Shown here in pieces: positions 1-5,984 of a stretch of DNA of 6,172 nt. The stretch lies in contig JBNAWB010000207.1 in NCBI GenBank assembly GCA_049699975.1, positions 1 through 6,172 of the forward strand, given 5' to 3'. Every line of letters begins with the position of its first letter. The first letter of the stretch is position 1. The stretch is from CAZAGD01 sp049699975. GTDB lineage: Bacteria > Desulfobacterota > SM23-61. Position numbers and translations under genes: made by a program. The notes under the pieces are model-generated. The model was not told the DNA's origin. It worked only from the letters and a program-made list of their open reading frames with translations, and did not search any database.

Positions 1-198
1 TAAATATTTAATCGCTCCGAGTAATAATCATTGATCTATATTTTTATATAGGGTCTTAGCGCAATTAAAGTGTATATTGAAAATTTAAGCAAAACTTCAA
101 AAGGGGAATGTTTTCATTTGACTTGCTTCTGCGCCAAAGGAAGAAACAGGAGGAAGAAGAATTTAATCTTTAAAAAATCAAGGGGAGGAATTTGAAAA

Positions 199-1365
199 AT
201 GAAAATTACTTCAGTCAAAGCCTATTGGCTTAGAGTCCCGATTCCCGAAGATAAAGCCTCAGTCAGCGACTTTGGGAAAAATATTTTTTTCAATACAACT
301 TTGGTAAAAGTAGAGACCGATGAGGGATTAATTGGTTATGGAGAAGCTAAGGCAAGCGTGGGCAGTCTTGGAGATCAGAGCACTTTAGTAACCGTAATAG
401 AAAAAGAACTTGCGCCATTGCTAATTGGTCATGACCCACGAAACATAACTCGCCTGTGGGAAATAATGTATAACGGCTCGCGGGCCCATTATGCCTTAGC
501 CAGAGGGAGAGTCTTCCCCATTCTTAGCCGGCGGGGAATCACCATATCAGGCCTAAGTGGCATTGATATGGCCCTTTGGGATATTTTGGGGCAAGCTTTA
601 AATTCTCCAGTGCATCAGCTCTTGGGAGGAAAATGTCGGGATAGTCTTCCTGCTTACGCTTCCGGCGGATGGGCTAACGAAGAAAAAATCGGTGATGAAC
701 TTCTTGGCTATATTCAAAAAGGTGGTTTCAAAGCAGTTAAGATGAGGGTAGGGGTGATGGATGGAGATGTAGCCACCTCTGTACGGCGAGTAGGGGCAGC
801 GCGGAAAGCTTTAGGAGAAAATATTTCCATAATGGTTGACGCCCATGGAACTTTTAGTGTGGCCGAAGCGAAGAGGTTTGGCAAAGAGGTAGCTGATTAC
901 CACCTTTCCTGGTTTGAAGAGCCGGTTACGGCGGATAATAAGGAAGGTTGCGCAGAAGTAAGGGCCACTACAGATATTCCTATTGCCGCTGGAGAAAGTG
1001 AATTTACCCATTTCGATTTTCGCGACCTGGCCCTTCTTAAGGCTGTTGATATATTTCAACCCGATTTAGCTATCTGCGGCGGAATTACGGAAGGGATACG
1101 TATTGCTGCTTTGGCAGAGGCTTTTCAGCTCGGTTTAGCTCCTCATTTATGGGGTGGGGCGGTTATGTTCGCCGCCGGTTTACATTTGTGTGCTGTATCT
1201 CCAAATGCCTTTATCGTGGAGTATTCTTGTTTGCCGAACCCCCTCCATGATGATTTAGTTAAAAATCCTATAATGGCCAAAGATGGAATAGTAAGTATCC
1301 CAGATCTTCCGGGATTAGGAGTTATCATCAACCAAGATTTTGTTAAAAGATATACTGTCCGATAA
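199..1365 (+). CDS. Mandelate racemase/muconate lactonizing enzyme family protein (enolase superfamily, MR subgroup)
   Basis: A 388-residue cytoplasmic enzyme with the usual enolase-superfamily layout: an alpha+beta capping domain (about residues 1-130, ending in the typical SGIDMALWDILG stretch and QLLGG) followed by a modified TIM barrel. The Mg2+ ligands are visible as D214 (VDAHG), E240 (WFEEP) and E266 (AAGE). They are spaced 26 and 26 residues apart, exactly as D195/E221/E247 are in mandelate racemase. The His-Asp dyad is D289 (QPD) and H316 (APHLWGG), again with mandelate racemase spacing, and E341 (VEY) matches the late catalytic Glu. The usual KxK motif reads K181-M-R183, so the second Lys is Arg. 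Family members abstract a proton alpha to a carboxylate; acid-sugar dehydration or racemization is the likely reaction, but the substrate cannot be named. The ATG has a good GGGGAGG site 10 nt upstream. The gene stands alone and converges on hisF 10 bp away. I saw no convincing promoter upstream. Confidence 0.92.
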   Translation: MKITSVKAYWLRVPIPEDKASVSDFGKNIFFNTTLVKVETDEGLIGYGEAKASVGSLGDQSTLVTVIEKELAPLLIGHDPRNITRLWEIMYNGSRAHYALARGRVFPILSRRGITISGLSGIDMALWDILGQALNSPVHQLLGGKCRDSLPAYASGGWANEEKIGDELLGYIQKGGFKAVKMRVGVMDGDVATSVRRVGAARKALGENISIMVDAHGTFSVAEAKRFGKEVADYHLSWFEEPVTADNKEGCAEVRATTDIPIAAGESEFTHFDFRDLALLKAVDIFQPDLAICGGITEGIRIAALAEAFQLGLAPHLWGGAVMFAAGLHLCAVSPNAFIVEYSCLPNPLHDDLVKNPIMAKDGIVSIPDLPGLGVIINQDFVKRYTVR

Positions 1366-1375
1366 AAAAAGATGC

Positions 1376-2140
1376 TTATAAGATAACCGGTAAACTTTTG
1401 GCGTGCAGAAACTCTTTTACTTCCCGTATTCTAATCGTGCGGAAATGAAAAACAGAGGCGGCCAATAAAATTTGCGCTCCGCCTTTAACAACTGCGTCAT
1501 AGAAATGTTCCAGCTTTCCTGCTCCTCCAGACGCAACCACTGGAACGTTTACGACAGAAGAGATGGCTTTAGTAAATTCCAAGTCATAGCCGCTTAATGT
1601 TCCATCTCCATCCATACTGGTGGGGAGAATCGTACCCGCCCCTAAATCTACACATTGCTTAGCCCACTCAACCGCGTCTTTACCGACGGGCTTTGTTCCT
1701 CCGGCAATAACCAATTCAAAACCGGAAGGCATTTCTTTGTTTCGCCGGGCATCAATGGCAATGGTTATTTTAGCCGAGCCAAATTGACGGGCGGCTTGGC
1801 GCACTAATTCTGGATTTCTTACTGCCGCACTGTTCATGGAAACTTTGCTGGCGCCGGCTTTTAGTACTAATTCAATATCTTCTAAGCTATTAATTCCTCC
1901 CCCGACCGTGAGCGGTATACTGATTACAGCCGAGACTTGTCGTACCCATTCCAACCGCGTTGGGCGATTTTCCAAAGTGGCAGCTATATCGAGCATAGCT
2001 AATTCGTCAGCTCCCTCTTCCTGATAAAACCGGGCATGGGTCACAGGATCCCCCGCATCTCTTAAATTTACAAAATGCACTCCTTTGGTCACGCGCCCAT
2101 CTTTCATATCTAAACAAGGCATAATTTTTATTGGGTTCAT
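1376..2140 (-). CDS. hisF: Imidazole glycerol phosphate synthase cyclase subunit HisF
   Basis: A 254-residue (beta/alpha)8 barrel. With glutaminase HisH it converts PRFAR plus ammonia to imidazole glycerol phosphate and AICAR, linking histidine and purine synthesis in the cytoplasm. The protein aligns without gaps to remembered Thermotoga HisF over its first 110 or so residues. Catalytic D11 lies in PCLDMKDGR and D130 in IAIDARR. The phosphate-binding segments TVGGGI, ASGGAG and AASVFHFR are intact, so the enzyme should be functional. Three positions differ from those I recall as conserved at the ammonia gate and HisH interface: K5 for Arg, S98 for Asp, and T170 for the Glu in GAGE. The ATG at 2140 is chosen over an upstream in-frame TTG at 2155 because GGGAG sits 5 nt before it and the protein then begins MNPIKIMPCLD, like the family. 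No hisH, hisA or other his gene is in view, so it is either orphaned or part of a scattered pathway. Confidence 0.95.
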   Translation of the reverse strand: MNPIKIMPCLDMKDGRVTKGVHFVNLRDAGDPVTHARFYQEEGADELAMLDIAATLENRPTRLEWVRQVSAVISIPLTVGGGINSLEDIELVLKAGASKVSMNSAAVRNPELVRQAARQFGSAKITIAIDARRNKEMPSGFELVIAGGTKPVGKDAVEWAKQCVDLGAGTILPTSMDGDGTLSGYDLEFTKAISSVVNVPVVASGGAGKLEHFYDAVVKGGAQILLAASVFHFRTIRIREVKEFLHAKSLPVIL

Positions 2141-2222
2141 CTTTTCTCCCTTCAAAGCTTTTTAAATAAATTATCAAAAGAATTTAAAAAAATAAAGGGA
2201 TTATGTAATGCGTCACTCTGCC

Positions 2223-2249
2223 CCCTCCCCGCTGCGGAGAGGGGAAGGG
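2223..2249. repeat. GC-rich imperfect hairpin in hisF/DUF6502 intergenic region
   Basis: CCC-T-CCCC (2223-2230) pairs with GGGG-A-GGG (2241-2249), with A2246 bulged and a 10-nt loop. The flanks extend the pyrimidine/purine asymmetry on both sides (about 2217-2256). Elements reading CCCTCACCCTTCCCCTCTCC on one strand are, from memory, frequent intergenic repeats in environmental genomes. It resembles the hairpin at 5843-5878. It lies about 75 bp upstream of the operon's -35 box and is not positioned as a terminator for either divergent gene. Confidence 0.55.
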
Positions 2250-2259
2250 TGAGGGAAAA

Positions 2260-2278
2260 ATTAAATTTCAGATTTAAT
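2260..2278. repeat. AT-rich 7-bp inverted repeat upstream of DUF6502 promoter
   Basis: ATTAAAT (2260-2266) and ATTTAAT (2272-2278) form a perfect inverted repeat with a 5-bp spacer, about 50-65 bp upstream of the -35 box. It could be a protein-binding site, but a 7-bp AT-only palindrome can arise by chance in AT-rich intergenic DNA. Confidence 0.3.
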
Positions 2279-2294
2279 AAGCCTACCATTCAGC

Positions 2295-2305
2295 GGCAAA
2301 TTGCC
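2295..2305. promoter_or_regulatory. Possible activator/operator palindrome upstream of -35
   Basis: GGCAA-A-TTGCC is a perfect palindrome around a single central A at 2300. This is about 60 bp upstream of the predicted transcription start and 20 bp before the -35 box. That distance is typical for an upstream activator site, but no binding protein can be assigned. Confidence 0.3.
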
Positions 2306-2324
2306 AGATCTCTTAATTTTTTGC

Positions 2325-2353
2325 TTGACAAGATAAAAATTTGGGAATAAAAT
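2325..2353 (+). promoter_or_regulatory. Sigma70-type promoter of the DUF6502-DUF5666-DUF4382 operon
   Basis: A perfect -35 box TTGACA (2325-2330), an optimal 17-bp spacer and a -10 box TAAAAT (2348-2353) with one mismatch to TATAAT. Transcription should start near 2359-2361, immediately before the ATG at 2362. The mRNA would therefore be essentially leaderless. The -10 box begins inside the loop of the 2338-2361 inverted repeat and ends on the first base of its right arm. Confidence 0.75.
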
Positions 2354-2361
2354 CCCAAATT
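2338..2361. promoter_or_regulatory. Perfect 9-bp inverted repeat over the -10 box (putative operator)
   Basis: AATTTGGGA (2338-2346) and TCCCAAATT (2353-2361) are perfect reverse complements separated by 6 bp (ATAAAA). The repeat runs from the promoter spacer through the -10 box to the predicted start point, ending directly against the ATG. A dimeric protein bound here would occlude RNA polymerase, which is classic repressor-operator geometry. Because most of it lies upstream of the predicted start point, it should act as DNA rather than as an RNA hairpin. The DUF6502 protein itself is the obvious candidate ligand (inference). Confidence 0.6.
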
Positions 2362-3195
2362 ATGAACAATACAGAACTCAAAGCACTTTCGGCAGCGGTT
2401 TTGAGGATTTTAAAACCCTTAGTCCGCATTCTCTTGCGCCACGGTATTTCTTATAATACTTTCGCCGACTTAGCCAAATGGGCTTATATAGATGTAGCCA
2501 CCCGGGAATTTTGTCTTGAGGGCCGCAAGCAAACAACTTCGCGTGTTTCTATTTTGACTGGCCTCACCAGGAAAGAAGTAAAAAAAGTGCGCGAATTAAA
2601 GCACCCAGAAGACCAAGCAAGTATGGAAAGGTATAACCGAGCGGCACGGGTAATCGCTGCTTGGCAAAGGGAAGCAGAATTTTTAGAGCCACATGGTCAG
2701 CCAAAAGCTTTGCCTATGGCTGGGGAGGGAGCTACTTTTACTGAATTAGTGCGCAGGTTTAGTGGCGATGTTCCCGCCCGCGCTATAAAGGATGAGCTTC
2801 TGCGGGTAGGAGCAGTTGAAGAGTTGCCTGATGGTAGGCTGCGTCTGCTTGCCCGCGCCTATATTCCGAGAAGAAGCGAGAAAGATAAAATTCATATTTT
2901 GGGAACAGATGTAGCTTTTCTTATTTCTACAATCGATCACAATTTGCAGACCCAAGTTTCGGAACCATTTTTCCAAAGGAAAGTGGCTTACGATAATCTT
3001 CCTCAAGAAGTCCTCCCCCAATTTCGCCGCCTGGCAGCCCAAAAAGGGCAAAAACTACTTGAAAAATTGGACAATTGGCTGGCCCAACACGATCGCGATA
3101 CCAATCCAGAAATCAAAGGGACGGGCCGTAACCGAGCAGGGTTGGGGATTTATTATTTTGAAGAATCATGCGCAGAGGAGGAAAATCAATCATGA
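2362..3195 (+). CDS. DUF6502 family protein, probable DNA-binding regulator
   Basis: A 277-residue soluble protein without signal peptide or membrane segment, matching my recollection of the DUF6502 family. The N-terminal part (residues 5-50) is helical, including RHGISYNTFADLAKWAY. A helix-turn-helix-like stretch follows at about 57-79 (TTSRVSILTGLTRKEVKKV). A second winged-helix-like unit spans about 124-168, with FTELVRRF, AIKDELLRVG and a wing-like hairpin DGRLRLLARAYI. The C-terminus ends with GLGIYYFEE after a basic Gly/Arg/Asn segment, as I recall from family members. The biochemical role is unknown; transcription regulation is inferred from the helices and from the operator-like repeat on its own promoter. 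The ATG at 2362 is preferred to the in-frame TTG at 2341, because the TTG lies between the -35 and -10 boxes and so upstream of the transcript. No Shine-Dalgarno sits before the ATG, consistent with leaderless translation. It is the first gene of the operon and overlaps the next by 4 bp. Confidence 0.78.
   Translation: MNNTELKALSAAVLRILKPLVRILLRHGISYNTFADLAKWAYIDVATREFCLEGRKQTTSRVSILTGLTRKEVKKVRELKHPEDQASMERYNRAARVIAAWQREAEFLEPHGQPKALPMAGEGATFTELVRRFSGDVPARAIKDELLRVGAVEELPDGRLRLLARAYIPRRSEKDKIHILGTDVAFLISTIDHNLQTQVSEPFFQRKVAYDNLPQEVLPQFRRLAAQKGQKLLEKLDNWLAQHDRDTNPEIKGTGRNRAGLGIYYFEESCAEEENQS
3176..3181 (+). promoter_or_regulatory. Shine-Dalgarno site for the DUF5666 lipoprotein
   Basis: A full AGGAGG lies 10 nt before the ATG at 3192 and inside the end of the DUF6502 gene. 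It fixes the start of the downstream gene at 3192 rather than at the in-frame ATG at 3168, which lies upstream of this site and would place a charged stretch before the signal peptide. With the ATGA stop/start overlap it implies translational coupling. Confidence 0.85.
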
Positions 3196-4184
3196 AGATC
3201 TGGCGCACGACCTGTTTTATTTTGGCTCTTTTATCTCTTGCTTATCTTTTAACCTCCTGCGGCAGCGAAAGTACTGATTTAGTCGCCGGAGGAGGCATTG
3301 GAGGAACTGGCTATATAAGCAGCGGCACAATCACTGCATTTGGCAGTATCGTGGTCAATGAAGTTACTTTTGATACGACAGAGGCTACTCTATATATTAG
3401 CGGACAAGAAGAAGGGATGGGTGACCAAGTGATTAGAGAAAACTTAGGTGTTGGGCAGGTTGTGTTAGTTGAGGGAACAGGAAATGGAGAGACTTCATCT
3501 GGAATTGCCAGACGAGTAATGTATTCACCTAATGTGATCGGGCCAGTTACCGCTGTTTATGATGTTGGCCCAAAAATAAAGATATTCAGAATCCTTGGGC
3601 AAATGGTTATTGCTAATAATGACACAATCTTTGGTTCTGGTTCTATGGAATCCATAAGGGAAGACAATGTTTTAGAAGTGAGCGGCTTGGTTGACGATGA
3701 AGGAAGAATTCGGGCTACGTACATAAAAAGAATTGCAAATTCTTTCGACCCAGGAAGAGAAATTGAGTTGAAAGGTCTTATCCAGAATTTGAATTTGGCC
3801 AATAAGACATTCACCATAAATGATTTACAAATTTCTTATAGCCAAGCCCAAATGGTTAATTTCACAGGAGGGGAAATAAGCCCAGGTCAACAAATCCATG
3901 TGCGTGGAAGAGTTAGCGAAAATTATGTTTCCGCATCTATGATCAGATTAACGGAGGAAAACAGAATTACCAATGCAGAAAGGGCTGACGTGGAAGCTAT
4001 TATTACGGACCTTAATTATGAAGATGATCTTGCTATCGGTCCCCTCAGGGTGAGAATTCAAGAAAATACGAGATTTATGAATGGAGAAAGAAGGGAATTG
4101 CGAAAGGGAATAAAAATCCGGGTAAAAGGGAAAGTAGTAAATAAAGTAATCTTGGCTCAAGTTGTTGCTTTTTTGGAAAAATGA
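3192..4184 (+). CDS. DUF5666-repeat lipoprotein
   Basis: A 330-residue exported lipoprotein. A short basic N-terminus and hydrophobic core (about residues 8-20) lead to a lipobox LTSC with Cys23. Gly at +2 fits outer-membrane rather than inner-membrane retention in a diderm. After a Gly-rich linker (VAGGGIGGTG), the mature part reads as about four beta-rich units: 43-112 (SGTITAFGSIVVN, typical of DUF5666), 114-182, 189-256 and 264-330. Each has a GxI-type opening strand, a middle xxTxF segment, a turn of the (I/L)xxGxxVxVxG type and a closing strand with A-xx-I/V. This pattern suggests small barrel-like modules (fold inferred). No catalytic residues are recognisable, and the function of DUF5666 is unknown to me. 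It is the second gene of the operon, translationally coupled to DUF6502 by ATGA and followed 41 bp later by another lipoprotein with the same module type. It is probably a periplasmic or surface scaffold or binding protein. Confidence 0.84.
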   Translation: MKIWRTTCFILALLSLAYLLTSCGSESTDLVAGGGIGGTGYISSGTITAFGSIVVNEVTFDTTEATLYISGQEEGMGDQVIRENLGVGQVVLVEGTGNGETSSGIARRVMYSPNVIGPVTAVYDVGPKIKIFRILGQMVIANNDTIFGSGSMESIREDNVLEVSGLVDDEGRIRATYIKRIANSFDPGREIELKGLIQNLNLANKTFTINDLQISYSQAQMVNFTGGEISPGQQIHVRGRVSENYVSASMIRLTEENRITNAERADVEAIITDLNYEDDLAIGPLRVRIQENTRFMNGERRELRKGIKIRVKGKVVNKVILAQVVAFLEK

Positions 4185-4225
4185 GTTGAGATAATAAATT
4201 TCAAATAAAAAATGGAGGTAATAAC

Positions 4226-5827
4226 ATGGAAAAGAAATTTACATTGGGAATGGTGGCGTTGGCCTTAGTCCTCTCCGCTTTCCTCATCTCCTTGATGAGC
4301 TGCGGCGGTGGGAGTGGTTCTTCAAATCTTTCTTCTTCTGCTGAGAGCTCTGGGTCAGGGACAGTGGCTTTTTTCATAGCCGATGCTCCCACTGACTATT
4401 ATGAGCATATTTGGATAACCATTACAGAAGTTTCCTTAATCCCGGTTGATAAAAGTTATGAGCCTGTTGTTGTGTTTCAATCAAATAAAGGGCTTACCTT
4501 GGATCTTTTAGAATACCGAGATGAAGATTATCTGTTAACCATCAAGAAGGATGTCCCTGCTGGCCTTTATGCCAAGATTCGTCTGGGGATTAGAGACATT
4601 TCAGTAGAACCTAAGGATGGCGCACCTTGCAGTAATCTGGAGATAAAATTGCCCAGCGGCAAGATAGACCTTAACCCACGTGAGCCTTTTACGCTAAGCG
4701 CTGGGAGCAAGCTTTCTATTCGCCTGGATATTGACGCTAATAAATCTATAAACTTGCATAAAGCGGGAAAATCAGGGAAATGTATCTTTAGACCAGTAGT
4801 TTTCGTTGATATAAAAGAAGGATTGCCTATTGGCAAATGCCCAAAAATTCTCAGGGGAACGATTGAAAGCTTGATCACCACTAATGGTCAGGTGACCGGT
4901 TTCTATCTGCAACTGGCCAATGAGCGAGGCTTAATTAAAGTGATTGTTAACGATAGCACAAGAATCTTTGATGAAAATGGTAATTTTGTGGGGCCAGAAA
5001 GTTTAAAAGAAGGAGATAATGTTAAGGTAAGAGGCAAATTTGATAGCGCTGGGGCACTGGTCGCCTCTCTGGTGGTTATTGGAGAGGTGATGGATATAAC
5101 GGGATTAGTCGGAGCAGCAGTAGATACATCTACATATATTTTCCCATTTACCGCCGCTTCGGGTCAAGAAATTGTGGGATCTATTAATGTAAAAGTAGAT
5201 CCAGACAATACTCTTATTTTGATCGGTTGCGATACCGAAGTAGGAATCGAGTATATTCAGCCTGGAATGAAAGCAAGAGTTTTTGGAAAATTAGATACGC
5301 AGAATGGTGTTCTTAAAGCCGTGGCGGTCCTCCTTTGCGATCGCGTGATAGAAGGAGTAATCACCAATGCCAGTGACTCAAATGGCGGAAAGTTGGTTAC
5401 AGTTAATGAGAATGGAACATCCATTTACGTTCTTATTCCTGCGGGGACGCCAATATATCTGGAAGGAGATGGAGCTGTTCCAATGAGCCTTATTTGCGCG
5501 GGCCGACAGGTGAGAATTTTCACCAAATGGCCGTGGACAACTCCCACGCTGACCGCCGCCTTCGTCAAAGTGGAATCTGAAAAACACGAAGGAATAGTAA
5601 CTGCCATAGATTCGACTAATCGAGTTTTGACCGTAAGCTTAACTGGTGGAGGGATGGAAAAAGTAAAAGTAGAACCTGGGGCAACCATTTTGGAAAGCAA
5701 TAATGGAATCCAGAGATTGATGGCATTTAGCGATATCCAAGAAAATGATTATGTCATCTACTTTGGCCTTTCCGATTGCCAGGAAAGCTTATTCCACGCT
5801 TTTGTATTAGTGGTCAATCCTGATTAA
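4226..5827 (+). CDS. DUF4382 domain lipoprotein with C-terminal DUF5666-like modules
   Basis: A 533-residue exported lipoprotein with a KK-containing N-terminus, a hydrophobic core at about 7-23 and a lipobox LMSC with Cys26. A low-complexity Gly/Ser tether follows (27-44). Residues 45-196 match DUF4382: GTVAFFIADAPTDYYEHIWITITEVSL, then LDLLEY, VPAGLYAKIRLGI and the closing FRPVVFVDI. About four DUF5666-like beta modules follow at 208-286, 288-372, 373-450 and 452-531. Several repeat the EGDNVKVRGKFD-type turn (for example residues 262-273) and an A-xx-V closing strand. Seven Cys occur after the lipobox, including C335/C371 in one module, so disulfides are possible outside the cytoplasm. The start is set by TGGAGGT 7 nt before the ATG. 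It is the last gene of the operon, with a strong hairpin 15 bp after the stop. Function is unknown; a surface-exposed binding or adhesion role is only an inference from the tether and repeated beta modules. Confidence 0.87.
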   Translation: MEKKFTLGMVALALVLSAFLISLMSCGGGSGSSNLSSSAESSGSGTVAFFIADAPTDYYEHIWITITEVSLIPVDKSYEPVVVFQSNKGLTLDLLEYRDEDYLLTIKKDVPAGLYAKIRLGIRDISVEPKDGAPCSNLEIKLPSGKIDLNPREPFTLSAGSKLSIRLDIDANKSINLHKAGKSGKCIFRPVVFVDIKEGLPIGKCPKILRGTIESLITTNGQVTGFYLQLANERGLIKVIVNDSTRIFDENGNFVGPESLKEGDNVKVRGKFDSAGALVASLVVIGEVMDITGLVGAAVDTSTYIFPFTAASGQEIVGSINVKVDPDNTLILIGCDTEVGIEYIQPGMKARVFGKLDTQNGVLKAVAVLLCDRVIEGVITNASDSNGGKLVTVNENGTSIYVLIPAGTPIYLEGDGAVPMSLICAGRQVRIFTKWPWTTPTLTAAFVKVESEKHEGIVTAIDSTNRVLTVSLTGGGMEKVKVEPGATILESNNGIQRLMAFSDIQENDYVIYFGLSDCQESLFHAFVLVVNPD

Positions 5828-5842
5828 TATACCCTAAATTAT

Positions 5843-5881
5843 CCCTTCCCTCTCCTTGCCTGCAAGGGGAGGGAAGGGTTT
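5843..5881 (+). terminator. Strong hairpin after the operon, likely terminator
   Basis: CCCTTCCCTCTCCTTGC (5843-5859) and its 17-nt partner (5862-5878) pair along the whole length with one G-U wobble. The tip would open to a 4-nt loop. Only three T residues follow (5879-5881), so intrinsic termination is plausible but not classical. It begins 15 bp after the stop codon of the DUF4382 gene. Its sequence resembles the hairpin at 2223-2249, so it may be a dispersed repeat that also serves as a terminator. Confidence 0.6.
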
Positions 5882-5924
5882 CCTTACTAATTGTGTATTA
5901 GTTATATTAACAGACTTAGATCTT

Positions 5925-5962
5925 CTCTCATTTAATTGCCTTGTTAATGAGAGCATTAAATG
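5925..5962. repeat. Two overlapping, mutually exclusive inverted repeats
   Basis: CTCTCATT (5925-5932) pairs perfectly with AATGAGAG (5946-5953). CATTTAAT (5929-5936) pairs perfectly with ATTAAATG (5955-5962). The left arms share four bases, so only one stem can form fully at a time. A run of six T follows at 5969-5974. Confidence 0.45.
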
Positions 5963-5984
5963 ATTTACTTTTTTCTTAGAAAAG

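Noticed and set aside
36..51. CTATAT-TTTT-ATATAG inverted repeat at the left edge
   Set aside because: It is a perfect 6-bp palindrome, but it is short and made almost only of A and T, so chance is likely and nothing nearby gives it a role.
60..198. A sigma70 promoter for the enolase-superfamily gene
   Set aside because: TTGACT at 118-123 has no acceptable -10 at 16-18 bp, and other candidates have poor spacing.
1366..1375. A bidirectional terminator between the converging genes
   Set aside because: Only 10 bp lie between the stops. The run of A residues could give a T tract on the minus strand, but no stable stem precedes it.
1836..2024. Plus-strand open frame inside hisF
   Set aside because: It is antisense to a clearly conserved hisF and has low-complexity translation with no start signal.
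2141..2155. TTG at 2155 as the start of hisF
   Set aside because: Those bases include the Shine-Dalgarno for the ATG at 2140, and family members begin close to the MNPIKI position.
2341..2361. TTG at 2341 as the start of the DUF6502 gene
   Set aside because: It lies between the -35 and -10 boxes, so it would not be transcribed from the strong promoter, and the extra residues do not look like family sequence. The ATG at 2362 is better.
2338..2361. Inverted repeat as an RNA thermometer or riboswitch hairpin
   Set aside because: The predicted transcription start lies at its right end, so the left arm would not be in the mRNA. A DNA operator is the simpler reading.
3168..3191. ATG at 3168 as the start of the DUF5666 lipoprotein
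   Set aside because: The AGGAGG lies downstream of it and is ideally placed for the ATG at 3192. The longer form would add a charged eight-residue extension before the signal peptide.
3059..3277. Plus-strand frame spanning the DUF6502/DUF5666 junction
   Set aside because: It overlaps both real genes in another frame and lacks a ribosome site and any domain.
4567..4881. Open frame on the minus strand inside the DUF4382 lipoprotein gene
   Set aside because: It overlaps a well-supported gene, has no ribosome site of note and no recognisable domain; it is a shadow frame. The same applies to the other minus-strand frames inside 811-1331, 2746-3051, 3557-4160, 4201-4392 and 5378-5700.
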